Notes: generated from the letters alone by a model not told the origin. A stretch of 64,000 bases of DNA from GCA-2697345 sp002697345 (GCA_943787605.1 CALSNB010000002.1:237017-301016), one strand, 5' to 3'. Counted from the first letter of the stretch, positions 38,986 through 47,407 are shown. A program made the numbers and translations.

Positions 38986-40311
38986 ATGAATAAGCTTGAT
39001 ATGAAAAATCACAATCGACTACTGGACTCTTTGAATAGAGTTAAAGAAAATTTTTTAATTAAGAATCCAAACAGTTTTGAGCGGTGGCAAAAAGCAAAAG
39101 AGGTAATGCCTGGAGGCAATACAAGAACGGTACTTCATTATGAACCTTTTCCTCTCGCTGTGGATCGCGGAGTAGGTACACACCTATATAGTTTAGACAA
39201 TGACTGTTATTTAGATTTCTTAGGTGAATACTCTGCTGGGCTTTATGGCCATTCAAATTCTAAGATTCTGAATGCAATTAAGGGCGCCGTTGATTCTGGT
39301 TTAGTTTTGGGCGCTCCAAATAAATGGGAAGGCCTTTTGGCAGAAGAGCTTTGTTCGAGATTTAATTCTATCGATAGAGTTCGTTTTACAAACTCTGGGA
39401 CAGAGGCAAACTTGATGGCTATTGGTGCTGCAAGAGCTTTTACTGGACGCGATAAAGTTATGGTTTTTGATGGGAGTTACCATGGTGGTGTCTTATATTT
39501 TAAAGACAACTCATCACCAGTAAATGCACCCTATAATATTATCAAAACGCGATATAACGAAGTCGCACGAACAGTTGAACTTATTAAAGAGAATGCTGCT
39601 GATTTAGCAGCCGTGCTTGTGGAGCCAATGCTTGGAAGTGGGGGATGTATTCCAGCTAGCATCGAGTTTTTAAAATCAATAAGGAATGCGACACATGAAA
39701 GTGGAGTTTGTTTAATTTTTGATGAGGTTATGACTTCACGTAGCTCAGGTGGAGGATTACAAGAATTACTTCAAATTAATCCAGATATTACAACTTTAGG
39801 AAAGTATTTAGGTGGTGGTGCCAGTTTTGGCGCTTTTGGTGGACGTTCCGACATTATGTCTCTTTGGGACCCTACAGCACCTGATGCACTTGCTCATGCG
39901 GGTACATTTAATAATAATACAATATCAATGTCTGCGGGCTTTATAGGGTTAACAGAGGTATTTACAAAAACTGTTGCAAGAGATTTATTTAATAAGGGAG
40001 AAAATTTTAAAGCGACACTAAATGAGCTGTGCAAGCAACATGATGTTAATTTGCAAGTTACTGGAGTTGGGTCAATTTTAGGTTTACATGTCCGAGATGG
40101 AGCTATTTTGCATCCACCCAAGTATAGTAATTTCGAGCTAAATAAACTTAAGTTAATTCACCTAGAAATGTCTTTGAAAGGGTTTTTGTTCGCACAGCGA
40201 GGCTATATGACCCTTAACATTGAGATGGAAGATACACATTTAGAACAATTTGTTGATGCATTCGAAGATGTGATCGTATCTTATAAGGATATTTTTAGTA
40301 GTAGAGTATAA
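38986..40311 (+). CDS. Class III PLP-dependent aminotransferase, glutamate-1-semialdehyde mutase-like
   Basis: A 441-residue fold-type I PLP enzyme. It has VMPGGNTRTVLHYEPFPL at the start, NSGTEANLMAIGAARAFTGR, the SYHGG motif, LIFDEVMTSR and the PLP lysine in TTLGKYLGGGASFGAFGG. These resemble glutamate-1-semialdehyde aminomutase (HemL), but the substrate segment differs and the gene stands with ridA rather than haem genes, so it is more likely a catabolic omega- or beta-amino-acid transaminase. The true substrate is unknown. Confidence 0.9.
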   Translation: MNKLDMKNHNRLLDSLNRVKENFLIKNPNSFERWQKAKEVMPGGNTRTVLHYEPFPLAVDRGVGTHLYSLDNDCYLDFLGEYSAGLYGHSNSKILNAIKGAVDSGLVLGAPNKWEGLLAEELCSRFNSIDRVRFTNSGTEANLMAIGAARAFTGRDKVMVFDGSYHGGVLYFKDNSSPVNAPYNIIKTRYNEVARTVELIKENAADLAAVLVEPMLGSGGCIPASIEFLKSIRNATHESGVCLIFDEVMTSRSSGGGLQELLQINPDITTLGKYLGGGASFGAFGGRSDIMSLWDPTAPDALAHAGTFNNNTISMSAGFIGLTEVFTKTVARDLFNKGENFKATLNELCKQHDVNLQVTGVGSILGLHVRDGAILHPPKYSNFELNKLKLIHLEMSLKGFLFAQRGYMTLNIEMEDTHLEQFVDAFEDVIVSYKDIFSSRV

Positions 40312-40360
40312 GTTTATATCGTTTGAGAGGTGTTTTTATTATGTTGAGTGACAAAGATAA

Positions 40361-40546
40361 ATGAATGAGCATATGACAGAAAAAGAAATATGCCCAGTAT
40401 GCCTAAGCAAAAAAGGTACAATATTTGTTCATGGTCATTATCAATGCTTAGAGTGTAAACAAAACATATATCCTTGTTGTTCTGGTGAGCATTGTTTCCA
40501 GACTGATGCAAATAGTGATAGATTTGATGAAAATTTACTAAATTAG
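40361..40546 (+). CDS. Small double zinc-ribbon-like protein
   Basis: A 61-residue protein with two cysteine pairs, CPVC at 12-15 and CLEC at about 30-33, then a CC-HC group, spaced as in a zinc ribbon. The middle reads GTIFVHGHYQCLECKQNI. I know no function. A start at ATG 40361 or 40373 is equally possible. The opposite strand has an open frame of similar size that looks like a shadow, since the cysteine pattern is only on this strand. Confidence 0.65.
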   Translation: MNEHMTEKEICPVCLSKKGTIFVHGHYQCLECKQNIYPCCSGEHCFQTDANSDRFDENLLN

Positions 40547-40617
40547 TTATTAGCAAAACAACAGTCTTGAAAATTTTCTTTTTTAAAAAAATCAGTAACT
40601 TTTAAAAAACTGTAAAC

Positions 40618-41556
40618 TTATTCATTTTGCAGGCGAGTCCGCCATAACAGTAAAAGTATTTCGTAAGTGATAGATGCTGCTAGGAACGCGGTCATTCCTT
40701 TTAAATCGTGGGCAGGGCTCACAGTATTGATATCAGCAGCAACAATATTTAGCCCAGTTAGACCACGGATAACTTCAATGCCTTCTCGAGCTGTGAATCC
40801 TCCCCATTCCGGAGTGCAAACACCTGGTGCACAAGAGGGATCAAAAACATCCATATCCCAAGATAAGTAGATAGGGCGCTGACCTAGGTTTTTGTGTAAC
40901 TCTTGAATCACATCATTATGCCCTCGTTTAATGAAATCACGCATAGTAATTAAGGAGTACCCAAGTTTTTGCCCATGCGTGTAAACGCCTTGGCTTGATG
41001 TCGAGCCTCTGAGGCCGATGTGATAAGAATTACTAACACTTATCCGTTGTTCTAACGCTGCATGTGCAAATTGAGTTGCAGCATCATATTTGTGAATAGG
41101 GTCAATTTCATAAGCATCTGTGTGACTGTCAAAATGCAGTACAGCTAATCCTTGGTGAACTTGAGATGCCGCACGAATTAAGGGTAATGAGACGCTTCCA
41201 TCTCCTCCAAAACCTATTGGGACGGCTCCTTTAACAGCTAAACGATGTGCGGCCTCTTCAATAGCGTTAAATGCTTCATCAGCTCTAGAAGATACCAGTT
41301 TTACATCCCCAGCATCTATAACCTTAAGTTTTTCTAAAATATTAACATCAGCCAACTCTGACTGAAAAGGCCGTATTAGACCAGATTGCTCACGTATGGC
41401 TTGTGGCCCTTGGCGAGAACCAACTCGAAAAGGGTGAGTTCCACAATCAAATGGACACCCTAAAATAGCTACAGAAGAGTCCGTAGAGTCTGTGCTGTAA
41501 GGAACTCCCATAAAAGTTAGAGGTAAGTGATATAGGTCATCATTTGTTTTATTCAT
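40618..41556 (-). CDS. Ureohydrolase (agmatinase/arginase family) with altered metal site
   Basis: A 312-residue ureohydrolase, a family that removes urea from agmatine, arginine or other guanidino compounds. Metal ligands Asp143, His145 and Asp147 (HFDSHTD) and Asp234 and Asp236 (SWDMDVFDP) are present. The first ligand, normally His in GGDH, is Gly120 here (FGGDGSVSLP). It therefore either binds one metal differently or acts on a different substrate. AAAGGAATT precedes the ATG. Naming it speB would overstate what can be seen. Confidence 0.88.
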   Translation of the reverse strand: MNKTNDDLYHLPLTFMGVPYSTDSTDSSVAILGCPFDCGTHPFRVGSRQGPQAIREQSGLIRPFQSELADVNILEKLKVIDAGDVKLVSSRADEAFNAIEEAAHRLAVKGAVPIGFGGDGSVSLPLIRAASQVHQGLAVLHFDSHTDAYEIDPIHKYDAATQFAHAALEQRISVSNSYHIGLRGSTSSQGVYTHGQKLGYSLITMRDFIKRGHNDVIQELHKNLGQRPIYLSWDMDVFDPSCAPGVCTPEWGGFTAREGIEVIRGLTGLNIVAADINTVSPAHDLKGMTAFLAASITYEILLLLWRTRLQNE

Positions 41557-41730
41557 TTAAGAATTCCTTTAAATATTAATTTCAACCTTTAACTAACTTT
41601 ATTTTTCGTAATGATTATTTAGCTTCAGCCTTGCAAATTAATCTAAAGAAATCTTGATGCAAGCGTTTAAAGGTGTAAGGTGTTTTAATGATTAATGTTT
41701 TTGTTTTTTTTATTAATTTAAAGGGTTGAA

Positions 41731-41979
41731 TTGCTAACAACTGTATCGATAAAAATTTCGGATATATATGTACCTTCCGATCGCAGGAAGGAAATAGATC
41801 CGGTTAAAGCTAATGATTTTGCAGAACAATTAATAAATGGAGAGGAGCTTAAGCCAATTAAACTAAGGAAAGGGAAGGGGCGTTACGTTTTAGTCAGTGG
41901 TGTAAATCGTCTAAATGCACATGATGCCATCGGTGAAAGCTTTGTCGAGGCATTTATTGTAAGAGCACGCCAATTCTAA
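41731..41979 (+). CDS. Small ParB-N/sulfiredoxin-fold protein
   Basis: An 82-residue protein with the ParB N-terminal fold pattern: ISDIYVPSDRRKEIDPVKANDFAEQL, then PIKLRKGKGRYVLVSGVNRLNAHDAIGE. It lacks the helix-turn-helix of a true ParB, so it is not a partition protein. Similar short proteins are often linked to plasmids or phage. The start is TTG at 41731, with AAAGGG five bases upstream. Role unknown. Confidence 0.75.
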   Translation: MLTTVSIKISDIYVPSDRRKEIDPVKANDFAEQLINGEELKPIKLRKGKGRYVLVSGVNRLNAHDAIGESFVEAFIVRARQF

Positions 41980-42018
41980 ATCTATTAATTGATATAGCTT
42001 ACTTTTTTTAAAAATTCC

Positions 42019-42255
42019 TTAAGATGATTGTTTTATTCGAATTTTGTTTTTACCCACTTTACTACCGTGAAGTTCTTTTATAGCGGCTTCTCCTTCATGA
42101 GTTAGAGCCATTTCCACAAAACCGAATCCCTTTGAAATACCGGTTCGTTCATCAATAACTAGTGTACAAGATTTGATTGCTCCAATTTTTTTGAATAATA
42201 ATGCTAGTGACTGTTCTTCAAAAGTACGGGGTAAATTAAGAACAATGAGTTTCAT
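42019..42255 (-). CDS. Single-RRM RNA-binding protein
   Basis: A 78-residue protein made of one RNA recognition motif. RNP2 is LIVLNLPR at residues 3-10 and RNP1 is KGFGFVEM at about 43-50, with aromatic residues in the RNA-facing positions. Small RRM proteins occur in cyanobacteria and some proteobacteria and are often cold or stress related. GGAAAATTT lies before the ATG. Confidence 0.9.
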   Translation of the reverse strand: MKLIVLNLPRTFEEQSLALLFKKIGAIKSCTLVIDERTGISKGFGFVEMALTHEGEAAIKELHGSKVGKNKIRIKQSS

Positions 42256-42538
42256 ATTAAATTTTCCAATTAGCTAATTATACCGTTTACAACTAAGCTG
42301 ATTAAATTAATTGTAAAATATTTAAGTAAGTGTAATCACTATCGGTAGTTTAACAAAAAAGTTGAGCCAATGATAGTGTTCAAAATCTTTTTAGTAATAA
42401 ATAATACATGCATCACAGGCTTTGCATTCAATGCATAACGGTTATTTATTAATATCAGTACTACTTACCTTTTTATAGGTTTAGAGGATCTTGTAAGCCA
42501 AAAATTTTGGCTAATTTATTTAAACCAAAGGAAAAGTA

Positions 42539-42679
42539 ATGATTAAAAATTTCTGGAATAGATTTGTTGAGGCTAGAGCAACAAGGGCGTCTTATAATAC
42601 TTTAGAAAAAATGACTGATAGAGAACTTCAGGATATAGGTGTTACTCGTGCCGAAATTAAATATAGAGTATTTAAATAA
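42539..42679 (+). CDS. DUF1127 small protein
   Basis: A 46-residue protein starting MIKNFWNRFVEARATRASYN, with the family's TLEKMTDRELQDIGVTRAEI core and an Arg-rich face. DUF1127 proteins are small alphaproteobacterial RNA-linked regulators (some affect small-RNA and phosphate or carbon metabolism). The ribosome site AAAGGA stands six bases before the ATG. A perfect palindrome (42497-42513, AGCCAAAA...TTTTGGCT) lies just upstream and may be an RNA hairpin in its leader. Confidence 0.85.
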   Translation: MIKNFWNRFVEARATRASYNTLEKMTDRELQDIGVTRAEIKYRVFK

Positions 42680-42752
42680 TTAAAGATGTGGTTGCTAACA
42701 TTTATTATCAATAATTAGATCACTATAAGAGCAATATTTTAATAGGAGAGAC

Positions 42753-42809
42753 ATGACTGAAAATCTCTCAAATCTTAAACTAGGAACACTTTTGATTAAG
42801 TCTCCTTGA
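42753..42809 (+). CDS. Possible 18-residue peptide with strong ribosome site
   Basis: ATG 42753 follows AGGAG at ideal spacing and opens an 18-codon frame (MTENLSNLKLGTLLIKSP). Alone it would be a leader peptide. A neighbouring frame stays open to about 42910, so a truncated or frameshifted small gene is equally possible. Function unknown. Confidence 0.3.
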   Translation: MTENLSNLKLGTLLIKSP

Positions 42810-43033
42810 CCTATCATTTAAAGCTTTACTACACGAGTGTCGCCAACCACTTTCTTGAAAGTTTAGTTTGTACAAATAGTGGTTTAATTAAACATTATTT
42901 CTGCAAGTAATTTTCACCTTTAATTTTTATTTTTTTAAGATATTTTCTAATTATGAGAAGTATGCTTTTAAAGTCTATACTGATTATTATAGTGTGTTGG
43001 CGTAAGATAATTTTCAAATAGATAAGGTTAACA
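42810..43033. other. AT-rich leader region of folA-thyA
   Basis: No supported gene. The stretch holds the presumed promoter of the folA-thyA pair, which I cannot place precisely. Confidence 0.4.
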
Positions 43034-43513
43034 ATGATAAAAGCAATCTTAGCGTGTGATCAAGACTGGGGCATTGGAAAAGATGGCGATTTACCTTGGC
43101 CCCATAACACTGAAGATTTAAAATGGTTTAAAGAGAGTACCATAGGTGGCGTAGTTGTAATGGGTAAATCAACCTGGAATAGTTTACCACGTAAGCCTTT
43201 ACCCAACCGTAAAAATATTATTATTACGAGTAGTGAGCAAGATAAAGAGCAGGATGGATGTCAATTTATCAAGTTTAATATTGCTAAAAAAGAATTGGTC
43301 AATATGAGTAAATCACAAGATGTATGGATCATTGGAGGAGCTAAACTAGTGAAAGGATTGTTGGACATAATTGATGAATTTCATTTAAGTCGGATCCAAG
43401 GATCTTATGATTGTGATACATTCTTACCAAACAGTTTGATCATACAGAAATATGAGTTAGCTGAAAGTGGCAAGCGTGGGGGTGTATATGTTGATATATG
43501 GAAACAATTATGA
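43034..43513 (+). CDS. folA: Dihydrofolate reductase
   Basis: Reduces dihydrofolate with NADPH. The 159-residue protein has the early strand AILACDQDWGIGKDGDLPWP, the catalytic acidic residue in the following helix (TEDLKWFKEST), VVMGKSTWNSLPRKPLPNRKNIIIT and DVWIIGGAKLV. AAGG precedes the ATG. Its stop overlaps the thyA start, so the folate partners are made together. In many bacteria thyA comes first; this order and the short, compact forms recall phage-borne pairs. Confidence 0.95.
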   Translation: MIKAILACDQDWGIGKDGDLPWPHNTEDLKWFKESTIGGVVVMGKSTWNSLPRKPLPNRKNIIITSSEQDKEQDGCQFIKFNIAKKELVNMSKSQDVWIIGGAKLVKGLLDIIDEFHLSRIQGSYDCDTFLPNSLIIQKYELAESGKRGGVYVDIWKQL

Positions 43514-44388
43514 AGCAGTATCTGGATGCATTGCAGCAAATTGTTGTCAACGGCGAAGATGTTAGTGATCGCACTGGAGTAGGCACTCGCAGTATATTTG
43601 GATATCAGATGTATTTTAATTTAGAGGATGGATTTCCTGCAGTTACGACAAAGAAGCTGGCATGGCGTAGTATAGTGGGAGAACTATTATGGTTTTTAGA
43701 GGGTAGTACAGACGAACGAAGGCTTGCCGAACTTACATTTGAAAAAGATCGTGCAGAGCTTATAGATAAGAAAACTATTTGGACTGCAAATGCTGACTCG
43801 CAGGGCGTAGCATTAGGCTATACGAATACTGAGCTTATAAAACAATTAGGCCCAGTATATGGCCACCAATGGCGACATTTCGATGCTCATGAGGATGGTT
43901 TGGGTGCAAAAGCTGATCAAATTATATGGCTCATTAATGAAATAAAAACAAATCCAGACAGCCGGAGATTAGTCCTTTCTGCATGGAACCCAAATCAAAT
44001 TAAGGCGATGGCATTGCCTCCATGTCATACTTTAGCACAGTTTAGAGTTATGAATGGTAGATTAAGTTGTCAACTATATCAACGTAGTGCTGACATGTTC
44101 TTAGGCGTTCCATTTAACATTGCGAGTTATAGCTTGCTAACTTACATGCTTGCACAAATTTGTGACCTAAAAGTAGGTAGGTTTGTATGGACAGGTGGAG
44201 ATTGCCATATTTATAAGAACCATTCAGAGCAAGTTAAAGAGCAATTGCAACGTAAGCCGCATGATTTACCAGATCTAATAATGCCAGAATTTATTAATAT
44301 TACAGAGTTATTAGCTACGAGCCCAAGCGACTATAAGTTAATAAATTATAATCCAATGGATAGTATCAAGGCTCCTATGGCAGTTTAG
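43510..44388 (+). CDS. thyA: Thymidylate synthase, long-insert type
   Basis: Makes dTMP from dUMP and methylene-tetrahydrofolate. The catalytic Cys172 is in LPPCHTLAQFRV; RTGVGTRSIFGYQM, SAWNPNQIKAMAL, CQLYQRSADMFLGVPFNIASY and the C-terminal KAPMAV are complete. The start is taken at ATG 43510, which overlaps the folA stop as ATGA; an ATG four codons earlier is weaker. Compared with the 264-residue E. coli enzyme it has about 28 extra residues before GPVYGHQWRHF, an insertion I associate with some phage and lactobacillar types, which hints at transfer. Confidence 0.96.
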   Translation: MKQYLDALQQIVVNGEDVSDRTGVGTRSIFGYQMYFNLEDGFPAVTTKKLAWRSIVGELLWFLEGSTDERRLAELTFEKDRAELIDKKTIWTANADSQGVALGYTNTELIKQLGPVYGHQWRHFDAHEDGLGAKADQIIWLINEIKTNPDSRRLVLSAWNPNQIKAMALPPCHTLAQFRVMNGRLSCQLYQRSADMFLGVPFNIASYSLLTYMLAQICDLKVGRFVWTGGDCHIYKNHSEQVKEQLQRKPHDLPDLIMPEFINITELLATSPSDYKLINYNPMDSIKAPMAV

Positions 44389-44623
44389 TGATTACTGGTT
44401 TCTATGACTACCTATGAGAGGAACCTAAAGCTACCTATCGTTTTCTACTGTCGAGGCTCTCAACACTAACATACGGATTATCCGTGTGAACAAACTCCCT
44501 ACCATAGGGAAAAGGGTGCGAACATTAAAAATGCCATAAATTTTTTGTATGACTTTTATTGATTCTATGGTTTAATCTTAAATACTATCTAATTCTTAAA
44601 CTAACTTAGAGATGGAGTGACCT

Positions 44624-44929
44624 ATGATTTTTATGTGTGAATATCAAATTGATAATGATAAAAAGACTGATACCCAAGCTTTTTTTGCAAGTATGACGCC
44701 AGAACAAATTGCAGGAGAACTTCCTAGTGGTGTAAAACAGATTGGGCGTTGGCACGACATACCAAATGGCTGTGGATGGGCTGTAATTGAATCTGATAAT
44801 CAGGAAACCCTAACTTCATGGATGATGGGCTGGTCAGGGCAGTGTACTTTCCCAATTGTGACGCCAGTAGTAGACGATGATACTGCTAGGAAGCTGGTGA
44901 AAGCAATGCTTGCATCCCAGCAAGGTTGA
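44624..44929 (+). CDS. DUF3303-like small protein
   Basis: A 101-residue protein starting MIFMCEYQI, with LPSGVKQIGRWHDIPNGCGWAVIESDNQETLTSWMMGW and PIVTPVVDDDTARKL, which is the DUF3303 pattern of a ferredoxin-like fold. Function unknown. GGAGTGACC precedes the ATG and a clear terminator follows, so it is a one-gene unit. Confidence 0.85.
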   Translation: MIFMCEYQIDNDKKTDTQAFFASMTPEQIAGELPSGVKQIGRWHDIPNGCGWAVIESDNQETLTSWMMGWSGQCTFPIVTPVVDDDTARKLVKAMLASQQG

Positions 44930-44949
44930 TTTAATTGATAACAATTGAG

Positions 44950-44984
44950 CCTTGTGCAGTCAAAACTGCTCAAGGACTTTTTTC
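44950..44984 (+). terminator. Rho-independent terminator of the DUF3303 gene
   Basis: An 11-bp stem with one mismatch (CCTTGTGCAGT, loop CAAA, ACTGCTCAAGG) is followed by a run of T residues, 20 bases after the stop codon. Confidence 0.8.
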
Positions 44985-45135
44985 TAATTCTGCGGAACTA
45001 ATCGCAGAACCTAAAGTCTGCCTTCGGTAGCTTCTTAACATTTTTCTAGATTGCTTTTTACATGATACAGATCGTTAAGCATTCTGCGTTTCCTTTTTAA
45101 GTACGAATCAAATAGAAACGAGGGTTCTCTTACTA

Positions 45136-45285
45136 AAAAGTAATTCCCACCCATCATTCACGAACCTCGAAAATCAGTCGATTGCTTAGAGCCATAAAAA
45201 CAGGAGCTTTAGCGACTGAATCGAGAGAGGGTGGGAATGGGTGAGATGGTATTCCACCCGAAAAAGTCGAGTGGGTGGGAATTGG
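45136..45285. repeat. Inverted-repeat region next to ssrA
   Basis: ATTCCCACCC at 45141 faces two copies of its complement, GGGTGGGAAT at about 45225-45234 and 45268-45279. Between the first pair an imperfect stem (CAGTCGA..GCTTAGAGCC against GGAGCTTTAGC.GACTGA) could fold about 100 bases. No reading frame is convincing in 44985-45384. As ssrA is a common integration site, these may be recombinase arm sites or relics of an element. Confidence 0.45.
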
Positions 45286-45384
45286 GTTTTCAGAAATCAC
45301 AAGTATATCCAAATTTGGGGAATACTTTTGTCATAAAAATATGAGGGATAGCCCTAAAAATAAGAGATATATCCATATGTGGCG

Positions 45385-45735
45385 AATTCTGGTAAAGGAC
45401 AGGCTTCTGTTGCCAGGTGCCTCCGAACCCCGCCTATGGCTGCAAAGCGATAGGACTTAAGTTTTCGGTTTTCCGAACTGCTTACGCAGCTAGGGCTACC
45501 GGAGCTCTGTTGTCATTTGCAACTAGCTTTAATTGAACCGATAACGGTGGTATCTCACCGAGCCAAAGCTAACTCCTTTAGACGTCCGTCGATCCTATTT
45601 CGACCCCATAATCGTCAAATGAACGAGTATTGGTGGAGTCGCCGGGTACCGCCCCCGGGTCCGAGCCGCTTATTACGAGCGCGTTTATGTCCATAGTCCT
45701 TGCGGACAATTCCATACATATACTTTAACCGTAGC
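45385..45735 (-). ncRNA. ssrA: Two-piece (permuted) tmRNA
   Basis: Rescues stalled ribosomes. On the minus strand the acceptor piece comes first (from about 45735) and ends ACTCCACCA at about 45632. After a short intervening loop, the coding piece starts GGGGTCG and has AGGATCGACGG, the tmRNA 5' hallmark. The tag frame then reads ANDNRAPVALAA-stop at 45517-45479. Acceptor-before-coding order with an internal CCA is the circularly permuted form known from alphaproteobacteria. Ends are approximate; the 3' part has a stem near 45390-45440. Confidence 0.9.
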
Positions 45736-45829
45736 TTTGGAAAGCTTAACAATAAATAAAAAGTAATAATTTGAATATCTTAATTAGTTAGTATCAAATA
45801 CTGAAAGATCTAAATGCCTAGTTTTTAAA

Positions 45830-46552
45830 TTACTTGTAAGATGCTAATATGTTTTGTCCTAGAGTTTTTGTATAATCTTCTAAATTTGATAGACCAAAAT
45901 TTATCCCCTCGGCATCTCTATTTCTTATAGAACTTATTATACTTTGATGGAACAAAATTATTTTCTCACGAGACCTAACTGTGTAGGTAATCATATTCAT
46001 TAGTGGTTGCATTGCCTCAACTGCCCCTGCCAGTTGATAACTTAGAATTGGATTTTTAGCACAATCCACCAAGATACGATGTAGTCTAATATCAGATGCA
46101 CAAAACTCCTCATCGGTCAATTTACTTTGACCCTGAGTCAATATTTCTTTTTCTATTGCTAATATATCAGTATTTGTTCTGCGGAGAGCAACAAACTTTG
46201 CGCACGCTCTTTCAAGGGCGAAGCGTGCTTCGCAAGCAGTTTCAAATTTAACGTCGTTCATTGACAGAAGTAAAATAGAAGTTGTTACTTGCTGTTCATG
46301 AGCATCTTCAAATTTTATATGATTTATAAAGGCTCCACCTGATGCACCTCGTTGGGTTCTTATTAAGCTTTGAGCGGCTAATCTTTTTAATGCCTCTCTA
46401 ATTGTGGATCTTCCTACATTAAACTGTTCTGCTAGCTCTAACTCAGAAGGCAACCGAGATCCAACATCAAGATCTTTATTGATTATTGACTCTTTTATCT
46501 GTTCTGAAATTTCAGTTGATAAATTAGCATTATTGCGCTTTTCATTTTTCAT
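45830..46552 (-). CDS. GntR-family (FadR/FCD) transcription regulator
   Basis: A 240-residue repressor-type protein. The winged helix is at residues 12-75 with SRLPSELELAEQFNVGRSTIREALKRL, followed by the all-helical FCD ligand domain, whose metal residues would be Asp and His in CASDIRLHRIL and later His in FHQSI. FCD members sense organic acids such as lactate, pyruvate or fatty acyl-CoA; the ligand here is unknown. It is divergent from the DUF2182 gene 50 bases away. A palindromic half-site pair abuts its start codon, pointing to autoregulation. Confidence 0.92.
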   Translation of the reverse strand: MKNEKRNNANLSTEISEQIKESIINKDLDVGSRLPSELELAEQFNVGRSTIREALKRLAAQSLIRTQRGASGGAFINHIKFEDAHEQQVTTSILLLSMNDVKFETACEARFALERACAKFVALRRTNTDILAIEKEILTQGQSKLTDEEFCASDIRLHRILVDCAKNPILSYQLAGAVEAMQPLMNMITYTVRSREKIILFHQSIISSIRNRDAEGINFGLSNLEDYTKTLGQNILASYK

Positions 46553-46563
46553 TTGTCAGACAT
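46553..46563. promoter_or_regulatory. Candidate GntR operator
   Basis: TTGTCAGACAT fits the GntR/FadR-type pattern T-GT-N3-AC-A and stands directly upstream of the gntR start codon, in the 50-base gap shared with the divergent DUF2182-DUF1326 genes. Binding there would affect gntR itself and perhaps the pair. Confidence 0.5.
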
Positions 46564-46602
46564 TTAAAAACATGACATCAGTTTCCTTGTTTAGATTCTC
46601 TT

Positions 46603-47394
46603 ATGGAGTTAGAAATGAAATTGATCAATATATCTTTTATAAGGTCTTTCTTTTGGGTAGGTTTCTTCATCCTAATTTTACTTTCTTGGTACTATCTATA
46701 CTCAATGTCTAAAATGATGGGGTTAGATTGGTTTGGCCAGTCTACGAAAGCTATGAGTATGGGGAGCAACGCTATGAGTATGGGGAGCACTGTAAGTTTT
46801 AAAACCTTATTCCCCATGTGGTCAATTATGATGATAGCAATGATGTTTCCTGCAATGGTTCCAACCTTGAAAGGTTACCAAGACTTGATAAAAAGTGCTA
46901 ATGGATCATGGCTTGGTTGGCTTGGAGTTCTATTGGGTTATTTAATTATATGGGTATTGTTTTCTTTAATAATTTCTATTGCCCAGAGCTCTTTGACTGA
47001 AGTAAACATACTAACAGATCTTGGTGTTTTCCAATCTAAGTGGATGATTTCATTAGTTTTAATTGCAGTGGGTATTTTTCAGTTTACTGTTTTTAAAGAT
47101 TATTGCCATGGGGTATGTCACTCGCCGATGGCTTATTTTTTAAGTAAATGGCGAAAAGGCTTTTTTGGCGGATTAAGGATGGGATTAGGCCTAGGGGCGT
47201 TTTGTGTTGGCTGCTGTTGGGGCTTTATGCTCTTAGGTTTTACAGTAGGGTATATGAATTTTGTTTGGATGGGTCTAATAACATTAGTAGTTGTTATTGA
47301 AAAACTCCCCCAAGTTGGTGTATTGGTGAAGAAACCTTTAGGTGGTATTCTTATTTTATCGGGTATTAGCTTAGCTATAATAAATTTTAATTAG
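46603..47394 (+). CDS. DUF2182 membrane protein
   Basis: A 263-residue integral membrane protein with about six helices. The family hallmark is in MWSIMMIAMMFPAMVPTL, followed by FKDYCHGVCHSPMAYF and the Cys-rich helix GLGAFCVGCCWGFMLLG. These Met, His and Cys rows suggest metal handling; the family is described only as a predicted metal-binding membrane protein. The start may be ATG 46615, which has GGAG in front, rather than 46603. It is followed 13 bases later by a DUF1326 gene. Confidence 0.88.
   Translation: MELEMKLINISFIRSFFWVGFFILILLSWYYLYSMSKMMGLDWFGQSTKAMSMGSNAMSMGSTVSFKTLFPMWSIMMIAMMFPAMVPTLKGYQDLIKSANGSWLGWLGVLLGYLIIWVLFSLIISIAQSSLTEVNILTDLGVFQSKWMISLVLIAVGIFQFTVFKDYCHGVCHSPMAYFLSKWRKGFFGGLRMGLGLGAFCVGCCWGFMLLGFTVGYMNFVWMGLITLVVVIEKLPQVGVLVKKPLGGILILSGISLAIINFN
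46750..46791 (+). repeat. Two tandem 21-bp units in the DUF2182 gene
   Basis: Two nearly identical 21-base units code for AMSMGSN and AMSMGST in the extracytoplasmic loop after helix 1. The Met spacing recalls copper-binding Met motifs. A recent in-frame duplication. Confidence 0.8.
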
Positions 47395-47407
47395 ATGGGA
47401 TTCTAGG

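Noticed and set aside
38986..40311. Naming the class III aminotransferase hemL
   Set aside because: Similar in parts, but the active-site surroundings and the ridA neighbour argue for another substrate.
40314..40556. 80-codon minus-strand frame opposite the zinc-ribbon gene
   Set aside because: The cysteine pattern is on the plus strand; the minus frame lacks a ribosome site and family features.
41731..41979. A plasmid-type ParB partition gene
   Set aside because: Only the N-terminal fold is present, with no DNA-binding part and no parA nearby.
44389..44623. Hairpin-rich gap between thyA and the DUF3303 gene as a tRNA or small RNA
   Set aside because: Only short local stems (for example around ACGGATTATCCGT); no cloverleaf and no known RNA pattern.
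45275..45460. 61-codon open frame on the plus strand
   Set aside because: It runs antisense into the tmRNA gene and has no family features.
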